64,000 bases of DNA from Triatoma infestans (lineage: Eukaryota; Arthropoda; Insecta; Hemiptera; Reduviidae). The notes under the pieces were generated by a model. The model did no database searches. It saw nothing but the letters and a program-made list of their open reading frames with translations, and was not told where the DNA came from. The translations under genes and the position numbers were made by a program. The first letter of the stretch is position 1, and the number at the start of each line of letters is the position of its first letter. This document shows positions 31,324-42,219 of this stretch, in pieces. The stretch covers positions 90,595-154,594 of the forward strand of contig JAAEAF010003567.1 in NCBI GenBank assembly GCA_011037195.1. The letters run 5' to 3'.

Positions 31324-34300
31324 TCATAATTTGGCAAACACTGGAGCTGGGCTTTTTGTGGCTTCGGCTACACTTGCATTCATAAAATCTTCACTCTGAA
31401 GCATAGTCTGATTCCAATCAGCCTAAAAACAAAAGTTAACAATATTCAATTTCGGATTTTTTTTTTCAGATTGATTAAAAATTATATGCCTATGTATTCA
31501 TTAAAAGCTGGAAACACTTACAATATGATTGAGTGATTCTTGGACTGAGTGATCTCTCGAAAAAATAAGGCTTCTCTTAGTACTTTGTACTGCCACAGGA
31601 CTTTTTTTGCTGATATCTTCAGCTATTTGTAAGGCTTCAGAGATCATACTGTACAATTTATATTTACAATTAAAATAAATTACAATTAAGAAAAATATAT
31701 TAAATTCATAAAAAAAAATAAAATAAGAAATTAACCTTTCTTTATCCTTATAAACTCTATTCACAAGACCACATTCTTTGGCTTCTGGAGCTAACAATTT
31801 TCTGGCAGTGAATGCTAACTCATTTATTAAACTTGTGCTACCAACAACACGAGGGAGTCTCTGTAATGTACCAACATCTGCAGCCATCCCTGAAGATATA
31901 TATCAATCCTTTGTTCTCAATAGGGAATAATGGGAATATTGCATGGAATTAGATTTTTGTTTTCTCATTACTAGTCACTAAATGCACGCAGATATTTAAC
32001 TTGCAGTATTGTCTAAGTTAAGCAATAAAAACTGATTTGCAATAAAAAAAAAATATAGGTTATTGAAGAAATTCATCATTGGCTTAGTTTTTACAGTTTT
32101 AACTGTGATTCAATTACTTAACAGTGACACTGGCAGTAAAGTATGGATCCGCGCTTAAAGTAATGGTAACAAAAAGAAGATTTACTTACCAATACCAACT
32201 TCCTTAACTTGGAATACAGCATCTTCAGTGCAATATCTAATATCGGCAGCTGTAATAAGGTCAACTCCTGCTCCAATACATGCATTATGTACCAGGCTAA
32301 TAACAGGTTTAACGCACTGAAAAGAAATAAATCATTTATAAAAAAAAATCTGGTGTGAAACACTCACACTACTTTCTATTGCTACTGTTAATACAATTAT
32401 AATATAAAATGACTAATATTCTTTAAACTTCAAACACTGCTCATTTGTCCTTGACATAAATATAGAATTAACCCATCACATATATTTAAAATTTGATGTA
32501 TGATATATTTGACAAATTCTGGAAAACTAAAACTCTTTTTCTTTTTTTTTAATATTGAAAATGTTTATTGCTGGGACCTATTCGGTGAAAACCGAACGTG
32601 GAAAGCGATATACAAAACCGTCACACCAAGTGAGATGGTAGAGGTAAAAGTGTGTGTGGGGGGAATGACACGTATAAACGGTGTTTTCGGATTAGAGCGC
32701 AATTACCATCTATAGTAATAAGGTTATAGGAGCTATCTATATACTATATAGAAATAGTGAGAAAAATGAAAAATACATAACAAGCATAACAATACAATCA
32801 ACCAGTGTGGTGCGTGATATAAACATTTAGTTGAAGTCATTTATCAACAAGAACTGACTGAAATCCTTCCTCTGACGATGGATAAGAATTCGGAACCGAT
32901 CAAAATAATGAACTACGACGGATAAAATCGTAGACCAATAAAATATTTTCAATTTTCCCACTTCTTTCGCGAAAAATTGGTAGTTTTTTTTTTTTTGAAA
33001 ATTTGTTTCAAACAAAAATGATAGGTTTATATCTGTGCAGGTAGCATTCCAAACTTAAAGGAAATCATTATAGTTATATTCGAGATATCCTAAAAAACCT
33101 CTTCTTCAAATTTGGAATTCTAGCAATGTTTCTAATGTATATTAATATTAAATAAGTGTTATTAAAACGATACATGAATATTGCTACAATGATTTCTTAA
33201 ACATGTTACATCAACTTATCATAAAAAGAGCCACATTATTTGAAATATTTCTGCGGGAAAATTCTTTAAGGGTGTTCTGGGAGAAAGTGAAATTAGGCTA
33301 TTCTGTAAAAGTCGTTTCAATATGTTATATAACTGAAATGTTGCCAAAATTCCAAGTTTCAGGAAAATCAATTTTCCTATAGTACGACTTTCTTTTGACC
33401 TATATTTCAGATTAACATATGTAAATTTTCAGTTGTAAGTGAAATTTGTTACTGGGTAATACCCATATAAAGAAATCAATCAAAACGTAAATTGCAGTAG
33501 AGAAGTCGGTGAGTGTTTCATATATATAATTAATCATTCAAATAACAAATTAATATAGAATACTAACAAAATTATTCAAACAATTTTATTTTTGTGATTT
33601 ATGTCTTTCCAAATCATCTGGAAAGAAAAGGAATTTTCGAATGAAGACACTTATTTTAATTATTCAATCAAAAAATTGGAAGATATTCAAATTATGAAAA
33701 TCACAACAATGGCTACCAATAAAAAAATCCAGCCAATTTGATGTAAGCTTTATTTATTTTGTTACTGAAATGATTTTCAGGGAAACCACTCATTTTTCTA
33801 TTAGATATTCCATGATATGATGATTTTATATGTCGTATAATCTACATACAAATGACGCCACAGTAAATGTACTAATAAAAATTAAAAAGTTTCCAACTCA
33901 CTTTTTCTAAAGAAGTAATCGAATCTTGGTACTTATGAATAAGATTTTTCAATATTTTACATCTGCGCGCAACATCTTCGTGCTCAGATAAAGTCTGACC
34001 AAGAGAGATCATAGAATTAAAATCAATACCTGTAATACATTCCATAAGATAAAATAAGAAATGCTTACTTTTGATAGTAGTAGAAGAAGAAGAAAATAGA
34101 AAGGTAAATAAATAAAAACAAAAACACACAAATGGTTTAAAACTAGATAGTATTTCCATTATTCTTGTCAAAAATCTGGTTAATGACTCTGTAAAAATCG
34201 TGTTTGATAAAGCGCCTAAAAGTTGTGGCATTTGAAGCCTAAGTAATATCAGTGAAATATCTTTGCCATAAAAACTGTAAGATAAAGTGAGATGATATTT

Positions 34301-37300
34301 ATACTCAAATATCTCAAGAACGATGTTCTTATAAGTCTAAAGAATTTCTTGGTTCTACATACGAATGACGGCACAATAAACGTACCAACAAAAATTAAAA
34401 AGTGTCTAACTCACTTTTCTAAAGAAGTAATCGAATCTTGATCTTATGAATAAGATTTTTCAATATTTTACATTGCGCGCAACATCTTTGTGCTAATATA
34501 AAGTTTGACCAAGAGAGGTCATAGAATTAAAACTTCTTAACCATGCGCCATGTTCCCATGTTCATTCTGCTAACTATTGATCATAGTTCCCAATGATCGA
34601 TTAAGTGTGTTTGTTTAATCATGATGATTAATGTATTTTTCTTTCACAACATTTTTACTTAGATATTTTACTACTAGGTTGTTACAAAAGTTTTAAGTTT
34701 CAACAAAACAATACTGACCTTTATAGTCAGATAATAAATCTTACGTGTTGGTTTTGTTTATACTATCAATGTATTCTTTCACTGATCCTTTATTCAATTA
34801 TGTACCCAGAAGAAGAGGAGGTGGTGCATGAAATTACGGCAGCGTATTGGTAAAATGATTCAAAAAAGGAAACCAGCCTTCAAGATGAACCAACATCAAG
34901 ATCTCTTTCAGTTGTCAATAATGAGGTTTTGCTAGAATGTGTGAAGCAAAATCCGCATACAACCAAACGAGGAATAATATACAAAATTTCAGACGTCTGG
35001 AATTTAAGAACAAGATCAGATCCCTATGTACTGCCAGAATTTGCTCCAAAATCAAAAGATGACGTTTTGGATAAGAATTACAAAAAAGTGGTTATTTTTG
35101 TAAATAACAAGTAACCAAATAACCAAGTCTTAAAAGCAAATTACCAATATTTAATTAACTGAAATAAACTATTCTTCAATATGACAAAATTCTTGCCCCC
35201 CCCCCCTACCGTTCACATTAACTAAGATAAAAATTAGCAGAGTTAGAGGGAGTAAGCATTCTGCTTCGCCCTACCTCCAGCCCGGTTGTTTCACCATTTA
35301 ATTACAATGTTTTCTGTTTTTTTTTCTCAAAGGACGTGAATTTGAAAATTATAAAGCATTGTAATTAGGATGGGAGGAGTTTTGCGCCTTAAAACCAAAG
35401 GAATGGTACCGTCACTAAAATGAAATGTTTGCAGAAAGGTGGGCAGAAGAAGAAAAGAAGGTTTATATTTTTAAAGAATATAATTCAAATAAGAGTTTTT
35501 TTATTTACTTTAAAATTATTATTATGCCCAAAAACCTTTGGTAACAACCTAGTATTAGAAATTGTGGCTTCAGGAATATATTTATATAACTAAAGATGAA
35601 CTATTGAAATTTAAAGTACCTGCCGTAAATAGTCTTCCATTTCCAGATAACAGTACAACTCGGCAATCATCCTGATCTCCAAGAGAGGTGAAACATTCCC
35701 CGATTTCTCTAATTATATATTTTGTTAGAATAACTTGTATAGAGAAAAATACAAACTCAGATAAGTTTATATAAAAGCTATATAAGTTTATATAAGGAAT
35801 CAATTAGGAATTCAATTAACAATAACCAATTCAATCTAGTGACTAAAATGATTGAATAATAAAAGAAACATATTTTTTAGAAAGCAGAGGTAAAATTATA
35901 TAGAACACTGTCATGTATTTTAGATCATATTTTTTCAAAGACAGCAGATTATAGCATCCTGATAAAAAAAAGTTCAAAACTGGTTGGTAATCAAGAAAAG
36001 ACACAGAGTGCACGATAGTAATAATATCAGATACTTTATAGCAGGAGGGACCCAACCAACTAACTTCACTAAGTGAAAAGCCTTCGTGCAAAAAATTCAT
36101 GTTTATCTTTGATTTTATCGGTCGTAGCGTTCTTCATTTTTTAATTCGTTTAAAAAATGAAGCATGCTAGGACGGACAAAAGCATACATGTTATCCAGCA
36201 TTGCGGACCCAATTATATATTCAACAATTCATTGTTTAACAGAGGACTCAAGTACAGACTTCGCGTTAAGTCTTAAATCATAAGATTGTTCCAAATATCT
36301 GATATTAATAAACGAAATGATTTATATTACTTTACTATAACAGCATTAGAGGTAAGAAATCTAGGTGATGCTGAATGAAAAATAATAATAATAATAATAA
36401 AGAATTTTTAATTTTAAAAGTTAAGTATCAAAATATATAAATTTTGCTGCGTTCAAAGGATCAAAGTTTCCTTAAATATGTAATTAAAATTAGCCTTGAG
36501 ATGAAGTTGTTTCTGTTATTACTATTATTAACTATATAAAACTCGGTTCTATTTGTAACGAATGTTTAAAGACAAATAACTCAACAATCATACAACTTTC
36601 TCTAAATGCAATACAAGTACAGAATTAACAAATTTCCTTCAATTTTGTAATTTTTACTCAAAGTTTAGTTGGACAGCCTATAATAATATTGGTTGGGGAA
36701 TTATGTTGGTTAACAAAATTAACTGTTAAATATTTTTTTTGTTATACCAGAATTCGGTATGAGTTCGGCATAGATCAATCCCTAATAACACTCGAAATAT
36801 AAGGACATGGATTCCCAGAACCCTAAAATTATTTTCCCGGAAAAGTATTTCAAATAAAAGTGGTAGATATATATCTCCATGTTCAAAGAAATTTTGACAG
36901 CCCCTTCTGGAAAATTCCAGTCATCTTAGAAACCTGTATAGTCACTCTTCGGGTAAACGATAAATCTGGAATTCGAGTAATGTTTTTAATGCAACTTATA
37001 ACCATATACTGTATATGATGATTACCATACATATATGCACTGTACTGACTCTTAAGAGGTATGTATAAACGGCAGCTTCCTCAGAACCCTAGAAATATCA
37101 ATTTTCTTTGAAGAATGTTTCTAAGATTAACAGGCATTCATTTAGGAGGAGTGTATACAAAATTTTAAGAAAAATCGTTAGAGCCGTGAAAATCACGGAA
37201 AACTATAAAAAAAAAAAAAAAAAATCACTAAAATTGCCCATTCGCTTTATGGATTTTTTTTGTGGAGTCAAATGTGGCGGTGGTTCCTTAAAGGTTATAA

Positions 37301-37692
37301 AATTTGAACTTCTGTGATTTTTCGATTTTGAGATATTTAGTTCACGCAACACAATTCTTTAAAGAGATCTTCTTAATCAAGGGACCTCAAAACATAGTTC
37401 CGGAGAAAACTGATTTCTAAAATTGGTCACGACAGCAATACTTCCCTTTGCAGCAGTAAGAAAAAGTGAACATCTACTCATTCAATATAAAACAGAAGTA
37501 GTATTACGGCAGCAACATGATGGCTTAGGTATAATAATATGTGTATATAAATAATTTTACTTACTTCCACATGGTTTCATTAAAGGCATTTAATTTTTCT
37601 GGGCGATTGAGTTCTACATGATAAATAAATGGTTTAGGTACGGTCACATTTAATGTTTTGTAACTTGAGTAACTGGACATAGCTTTCACCAT
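31324..37692 (-). CDS. ECH1: delta(3,5)-delta(2,4)-dienoyl-CoA isomerase (ECH1), peroxisomal
   Basis: Crotonase-fold enzyme that shifts the double bonds of 3,5-dienoyl-CoA during oxidation of unsaturated fatty acids. Exons 5' to 3': 37692-37565, 35708-35620, 34029-33902, 32316-32190, 31889-31736, 31648-31522, 31422-31324; in frame, 283 aa. Asp134, Glu154 and Asp162 match the catalytic trio of rat ECH1 (176/196/204) with identical spacing; oxyanion-hole region SGNGRLFTAGID; FFQVKEV-type block present. The protein ends in AKL, a type 1 peroxisomal targeting signal. It starts only about 15 residues before the crotonase fold, without the N-terminal mitochondrial presequence of mammalian ECH1. An acceptor TTTCAG lies 2 bp before the ATG, so a 5' UTR exon lies upstream. 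Introns carry a mariner, a hammerhead fragment and a decayed duplicate of exon 3. Confidence 0.93.
32845..32940 (+). mobile_element. hammerhead family B, half element
   Basis: Plus strand carries CTCTGACGATGGATAAGAA, a GGAACCGATC end and the downstream family tag CTACGACGGATAAAA. Stem II GGAU/AUUC forms, but the conserved GAAA is GGAA, so activity is unlikely. Antisense within an ECH1 intron. Confidence 0.6.
33240..33425 (+). repeat. dispersed repeat family D, fragment
   Basis: GTTGCCAAAATTCCAAGTTTCAG-type sequence shared with 58448-58510 and 61012-61060, plus an upstream GGGTGTTCTGGGAGAAAGT-like part. Confidence 0.4.
34350..34532 (-). pseudogene. decayed partial duplicate of ECH1 exon 3
   Basis: About 180 bp matching 33843-34024, the 3' flank plus most of exon 33902-34029, in the same orientation about 500 bp upstream in the gene. 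Small deletions (AACTCACTTTTCT versus AACTCACTTTTTCT, CATTGCGCGC versus CATCTGCGCGC, TCTTGATCTT versus TCTTGGTACTT) break the frame. It would disrupt the protein if spliced in. Confidence 0.8.
34674..35552 (+). mobile_element. decayed mariner transposon with TA target duplication
   Basis: Terminal repeats CTAGGTTGTTACAAAAG (from 34674) and, inverted, CTAGGTTGTTACCAAAGG (to 35552), each flanked by TA (34672-34673, 35553-35554). Inside, an N-terminal helix-turn-helix-like part (SLQDEPTSRS-LSVVNNEVLLEC, 34870-34950) and a C-terminal WEEFCALKPKEWYRH-like part (35371-35415) of a mariner transposase, with the catalytic middle deleted and several shifts. Within the ECH1 intron 34030-35619. Confidence 0.8.
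36115..36250. repeat. hammerhead family B, distal tag in foldback form
   Basis: TTTTATCGGTCGTAGCGTTC...TTCATTTTTT then inverted AAAAAATGAAGCATGCTAGG. The right part continues with TTATCCAGCATTGCGGACCC, also found at 53226-53260. No hammerhead core here. Confidence 0.55.
36378..36402 (+). repeat. (AAT)n microsatellite
   Basis: About seven AAT units; possibly a LINE tail remnant. Confidence 0.7.
37090..37470 (-). repeat. dispersed repeat family C/D, long copy
   Basis: Minus orientation of the arrangement at 57655-57890: CACGACAGCAATACTTCC, GGGACCTCAAAAC, then GATTTTTCGATTTTGAG. It ends about 95 bp before ECH1 exon 37565-37692. Confidence 0.5.
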
Positions 37693-39873
37693 CTCTGAAA
37701 CTATAAATAAAAAAATATAGAGAAAAACTCTAAGAATGAGTACAATCGGTTTCGGTTCTTACTAATCCATCTCACTGCCTAAAGAAACAAATTGGTTAGA
37801 AATAATTTGTATTTATTCTTTCCTTCCGATTATCTACGGAATACACAACATCGGTCTCCTAAACCTAATAAAAATTCAAGTTGCATTATTGGATGCACAA
37901 AACAAATTTCACAAGAATGTGAAAAATGTATTTGTCAATGTTATTACCTGATGTGGAGATATTAAATTGATATAATACCTCTCAATCAGGAATGCCAACA
38001 AAGCCTTTATCTAATGAAGCCTGTCAGAAATTCAGCTTATTTAATAAAATTGCAATTTTACTCATTATCAAACTCAATAAGACAAAATACCCACGTTAAA
38101 AAGTGAATAGATTTTTATTTATGCTTTAGAGGAAATATTTCGAAGACTTTTGCAACAGTTTAGCATTTACTGCGCGATTCATAAATCGTTTTAGGGTAAC
38201 ATGTTTCAAATAGAATGTTCTTTATTAGAAAAAAAAAGAAGTAGTAATTCTATGCATCGATTGTAATGGAATGTTTATTTGATACTCTTACTTGGAATTA
38301 CTTTTACAAAGAAAGCTTACACGAACAACTTATTTCATTTGTTAAGGTACTTCAGATAATCTTTTCTGTATATATAAATATCTGGAAAAATAATGACGAA
38401 TGCTATTCTTGATCTTATATAGATTACACTTTTTTATCCCCTGAGTTAAAAATTCGCTCCAACTTTTGACGTTTTATGATACAGAAGAAAATTGATCGTC
38501 ACTTCAAATTAGTTCCAGAATATAAAAAAGTGAACGGTGTGGCGAAGGAAATAAATCACATTATCTGAAAACAAAGCAATAAATTAAAATAATTTTGGGT
38601 AATTCTGACAAAATGAAAGAATTACATATTTTGTTATTATTTATTTCGATCATAATAAGTCGGTACAATTAGGTAGTATCAATTTTTTGAAAGGATGATG
38701 GAAAGCTGCTTCATTTTTTAAATAGTTATCTTCTCTTTTGTTTTCGAAATCAGTATTCAAATTGAAACAGGTTTTAAACGAACTAATATATTTTATGAAA
38801 GCACCAAACACTTCTGCCCCAATATTCTTTTGGCATAAAAAATACAAATAAATATTATTTCTAAATGTAACGAGAATCTTATACTTATAAATATGGTTAT
38901 ACCTCTAGAACTGTTTTGAAGATGTAATCCTTGAGAGACTTTTAATAAGGTTGATGTTAACTGCTTTGAAAACATGACTTTACAAAAATCTGAAATATTA
39001 ACTGCACTTGACAAAATCAGGTCGCAATGGCTATACCTGATTGATACAATAACCTTCACATTAATATTATAACCTATTGCTCTATAGTACTTGTATTTCT
39101 GCCAATTCTCAATTTTCCGGGATACGTACAGCTAATGTCGTTGATATGTATTTGTAACAGTTGATCTATTTTTTCTGCATAAAGCCTTTTCAATCATAAG
39201 TTCGAAATAAGGTGCTCTACTATTTGCAGATTAATGGAATTCTTTTATCATTTTTCATTAACTTTCTTGACATAATTTAAATTTGTCCATTGTCTATAAT
39301 TTGTTTGTTTAAATTAGCGTTTTTGAATAAACACTTTTCCATTCTATTCATTTAACTTCAGGATAAAAAGATTGGATTGCACTTAATTAAACTGTCGGAA
39401 AGCTCTTTGAAATTTCAAGTTTCAATTTCCTTATTGCTGCTTATCTAAACTATATTTAATTTGCATTTATAGAAATTATCGATAATGTGAATTATATTTT
39501 TATTTTTTAAATACAAAAAAAACACATGGATAAGTTAGAAATACAAATGTCACAGCTGCACTGTTCAATATGTTGCATTATCTAATGTAGGTCCATTTAA
39601 ATCATAGAATAGAATGTTCACAAAACGATAAAAATCTGTACAAATATAAAACACAACTTTCCGGCCAGGAATTATTAATTTTGCTGAAAATTTAAAATTA
39701 TTAGTTTGCTGAATGATTTAATGAATGACCCACCTATTACAAAAAATTATAACATCATTAAAATGGAAAAAATCCCAGGTAAATTCTCTACATGAGTACG
39801 AACTACTTATACTTTAATTTTTGAATATTCTAAAAACTACCCCTGTTACATAATTTATTCCCAGCTGTTGTTG

Positions 39874-39909
39874 CCCCACCAGAACACCTGGTGAGGTGTT
39901 CTGGTGGGG
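39874..39909. repeat. perfect 16-bp GC-rich inverted repeat (hairpin)
   Basis: CCCCACCAGAACACCT (39874-39889), loop GGTG, and its exact complement 39894-39909. It stands out in AT-rich DNA. No T run follows. Confidence 0.85.
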
Positions 39910-40095
39910 TCTGGATCTTAATAGATAACTGGAACTTAATAGAAATCAATCAGCAAGAGAAGTTACAATGTGGTTGGTTCATCTAGTTTAAAAACTTTAC
40001 CTAATCAAGTATGGCCGCACAGTGTCTTGTCTGGGTCTTGATGCATTAAGAAAGAGAGATATTCTTACATTTGGATAGACTTTTTTTTTAATTTA

Positions 40096-40315
40096 AGGCG
40101 CGCCAACAGCTGTGGTCATTGGTGCACGGAACCTTCTCAGTGCACTGCTGGTCCCCAGACAGTGTTTCTCGTTACAGACAACATTATCCATCACCGGACT
40201 GTGAGCTGAGGGGCTCCTAGGAAGAAAAATCTAAGGGCAGCACAGCTGGACTCGAACCCGGGTCCTCCGCGTGGGAGTCCAGTGCGCTAATCACTGAGCT
40301 AATCCCTTCCCTAGA
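40096..40315 (-). repeat. tRNA-derived SINE (family S1), full-length reference copy
   Basis: Minus strand: AGGGATTAGCTCAGTGATTA with A box (TTAGCTCAGTGATTAGCGC) and B box (GGTTCGAGTCC) of a pol III promoter. A body follows (TTCCTAGGAGCCCCTCAGCT, GTGATGGATAATGTTG, CACTGAGAAGGTTCC), then GGCGCGCCTTAAATT and an A run. Other copies: 6379, 29230, 30577, 50809, 52914, and probably 55780. Confidence 0.85.
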
Positions 40316-42219
40316 TATAGACTTAGATATTCTTACAATTACTATTATCAGAAATGGATATATCTCAAACTTTAATATTTAATAATAGCGCGTTGTAATG
40401 AAAACTTGTAATTTGCTTTATATGTGTCCGAGGTGTTTTTATATCTAAAGTAGTATAACTTTTGAGATTAATGAATCTGTAGTAGCACTGACATACCTGA
40501 CAGTAACAGGTACGTTAATTTCTTGCAAGGATATGCAGATGTTTTTAGTCAAAGAAATAAATGATGGATCAACAGATGTGCCATAGAATGTCAAGAGTAG
40601 ATTAGGATGATTCAAGGGTACTATTTATCATGGTTAGAAGAGATGAATAATGATGACATTGGAACAAAATTCTGATTCCATATCAGGTGTCAACCTTAAA
40701 TAGAGATGTTAAATGGAAAATTACATAAGAAAATATGATTAGAATCACGAAGAAATAACATGAAAAATAGAATGGTAACCACTAGAATAACATGAATTTA
40801 TTAGTAGGTACTAAAATCATCTATTACTTATGCTTCTTTGAACTACAGGGTTTAGAAATCGTCTAAATAGAATACTGAAAATAGAGAAATAACGAACCCC
40901 TATTTCCTATTAAATAAATGAGTAAATAAGAAAAAATTTGTCACGTCTGAAAAATAGATTCCTTGATTTAAGCAAATTTTATCGCCTTTGAAAAAATTGT
41001 AAAAAAAATTTTTATTTGGGCGGGACAATCTTATCAAAAAATCTTTAGAGAGTCTGTATAGTCATTTATAATATGATGACACCTTAGCATATTATGTGTT
41101 GTAGAGCAGTGAACTGGAAACTGTGGAAATTTCGTGCTGACTAAGGAAATGGCCATGGAAATTCTTGGCTCAGTAATTATGCTTAAAACGTACTTTAAAA
41201 ATTCATTGGCCGGTTTAAGTAGATTTTTGTTAGTAGTTAGCTCAGATGCTGAGTAGCCTTTTTAATTTCACGTACCAGTCATGCTGGGTGAGTTGAGGCA
41301 AATGAAACTAAATGTCAGTTTGTTGAGGAACGCTATATCCAACTAGACATACATAGATTGTAAAATATCACTCTCCAAGTGTAGGCTTCCGGTTAAAATC
41401 AACTTATTCAGTGTACTGGGAAACTAAGTAATCATGACTTAAATTTTTCTATCCTTTCATGCTGTGTGTTTTTAATCTTATGATGAGATTTTTATCTGTT
41501 TTGAGGTAATTGGCGTGAACAATGCGCATTCTTTTGTGGAATCGTCTTTTTTGCACAGAAGTATGCAGGATTAGACCTCTAATAGAATAGGACATAAATA
41601 TAGTTTAATAGGTTTTTAAAATTCCACATAGCAACTATAATTCTAAATTTTTGAAGCTAAAAGTCATTTTTGAAAAATCTATACAGCTTAAAATTCGAAT
41701 TGTTAAAGCAGCCAGCATTTTATCATAATTCTTCATAGATAAAATTACGATAATCATTCATGCAATATAATATTTAATTTATTCTGACCGAATTACAAAT
41801 TTAATCTTAAAGATGTAAAATAATATTAAAATATGTTTTAAACAACTTTTGGTACATAATATAACGTGCTCTTTAAAAACATCACTGAAGGTTTCAGTTA
41901 GGTATAGGTAATAGAGACGGAGCAAATCTCTTCCCTTTGGGGAACAAAACGATAACGTAACGAAGTCTGGAATGTTAATTTTTTTTTTATATTCTGCATA
42001 TGTCAAGGATTGTACACTTAATAATACAATTCTCAAATAAAAAGTTTTTGGCAATATTGATAACTTAGAAAAAAAAAAATCATAGTATTTTTTTGAGCAG
42101 AGATTTCTAAATAGTAGGTACTTATATAACGATATTGATACTGATACTGATATAACGAATGATAATCTACGGATTAGTCTTAAATTAGTCATTAGTTTGG
42201 TGCAAAACTTCCTATTATC

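Larger units (their letters stand above)
37695..42219. other. ECH1-ARMT1 divergent intergenic region
   Basis: 4.5 kb holding the upstream exon and promoter of ECH1, a SINE, a GC-rich hairpin and the ARMT1 promoter. Otherwise AT-rich with no supported ORF; the open frames at 38650-39059 and 41779-42192 look like noise. Confidence 0.4.

Noticed and set aside
38650..39059. Minus-strand open frames upstream of ECH1
   Set aside because: AT-rich, no recognisable domain, no splice support.
39874..39909. Rho-independent-type terminator
   Set aside because: Eukaryotic context and no T tract after the hairpin.
40240..40315. tRNA gene (good A and B boxes)
   Set aside because: It is the head of an S1 SINE with a long body and A-tail, and several truncated copies exist.
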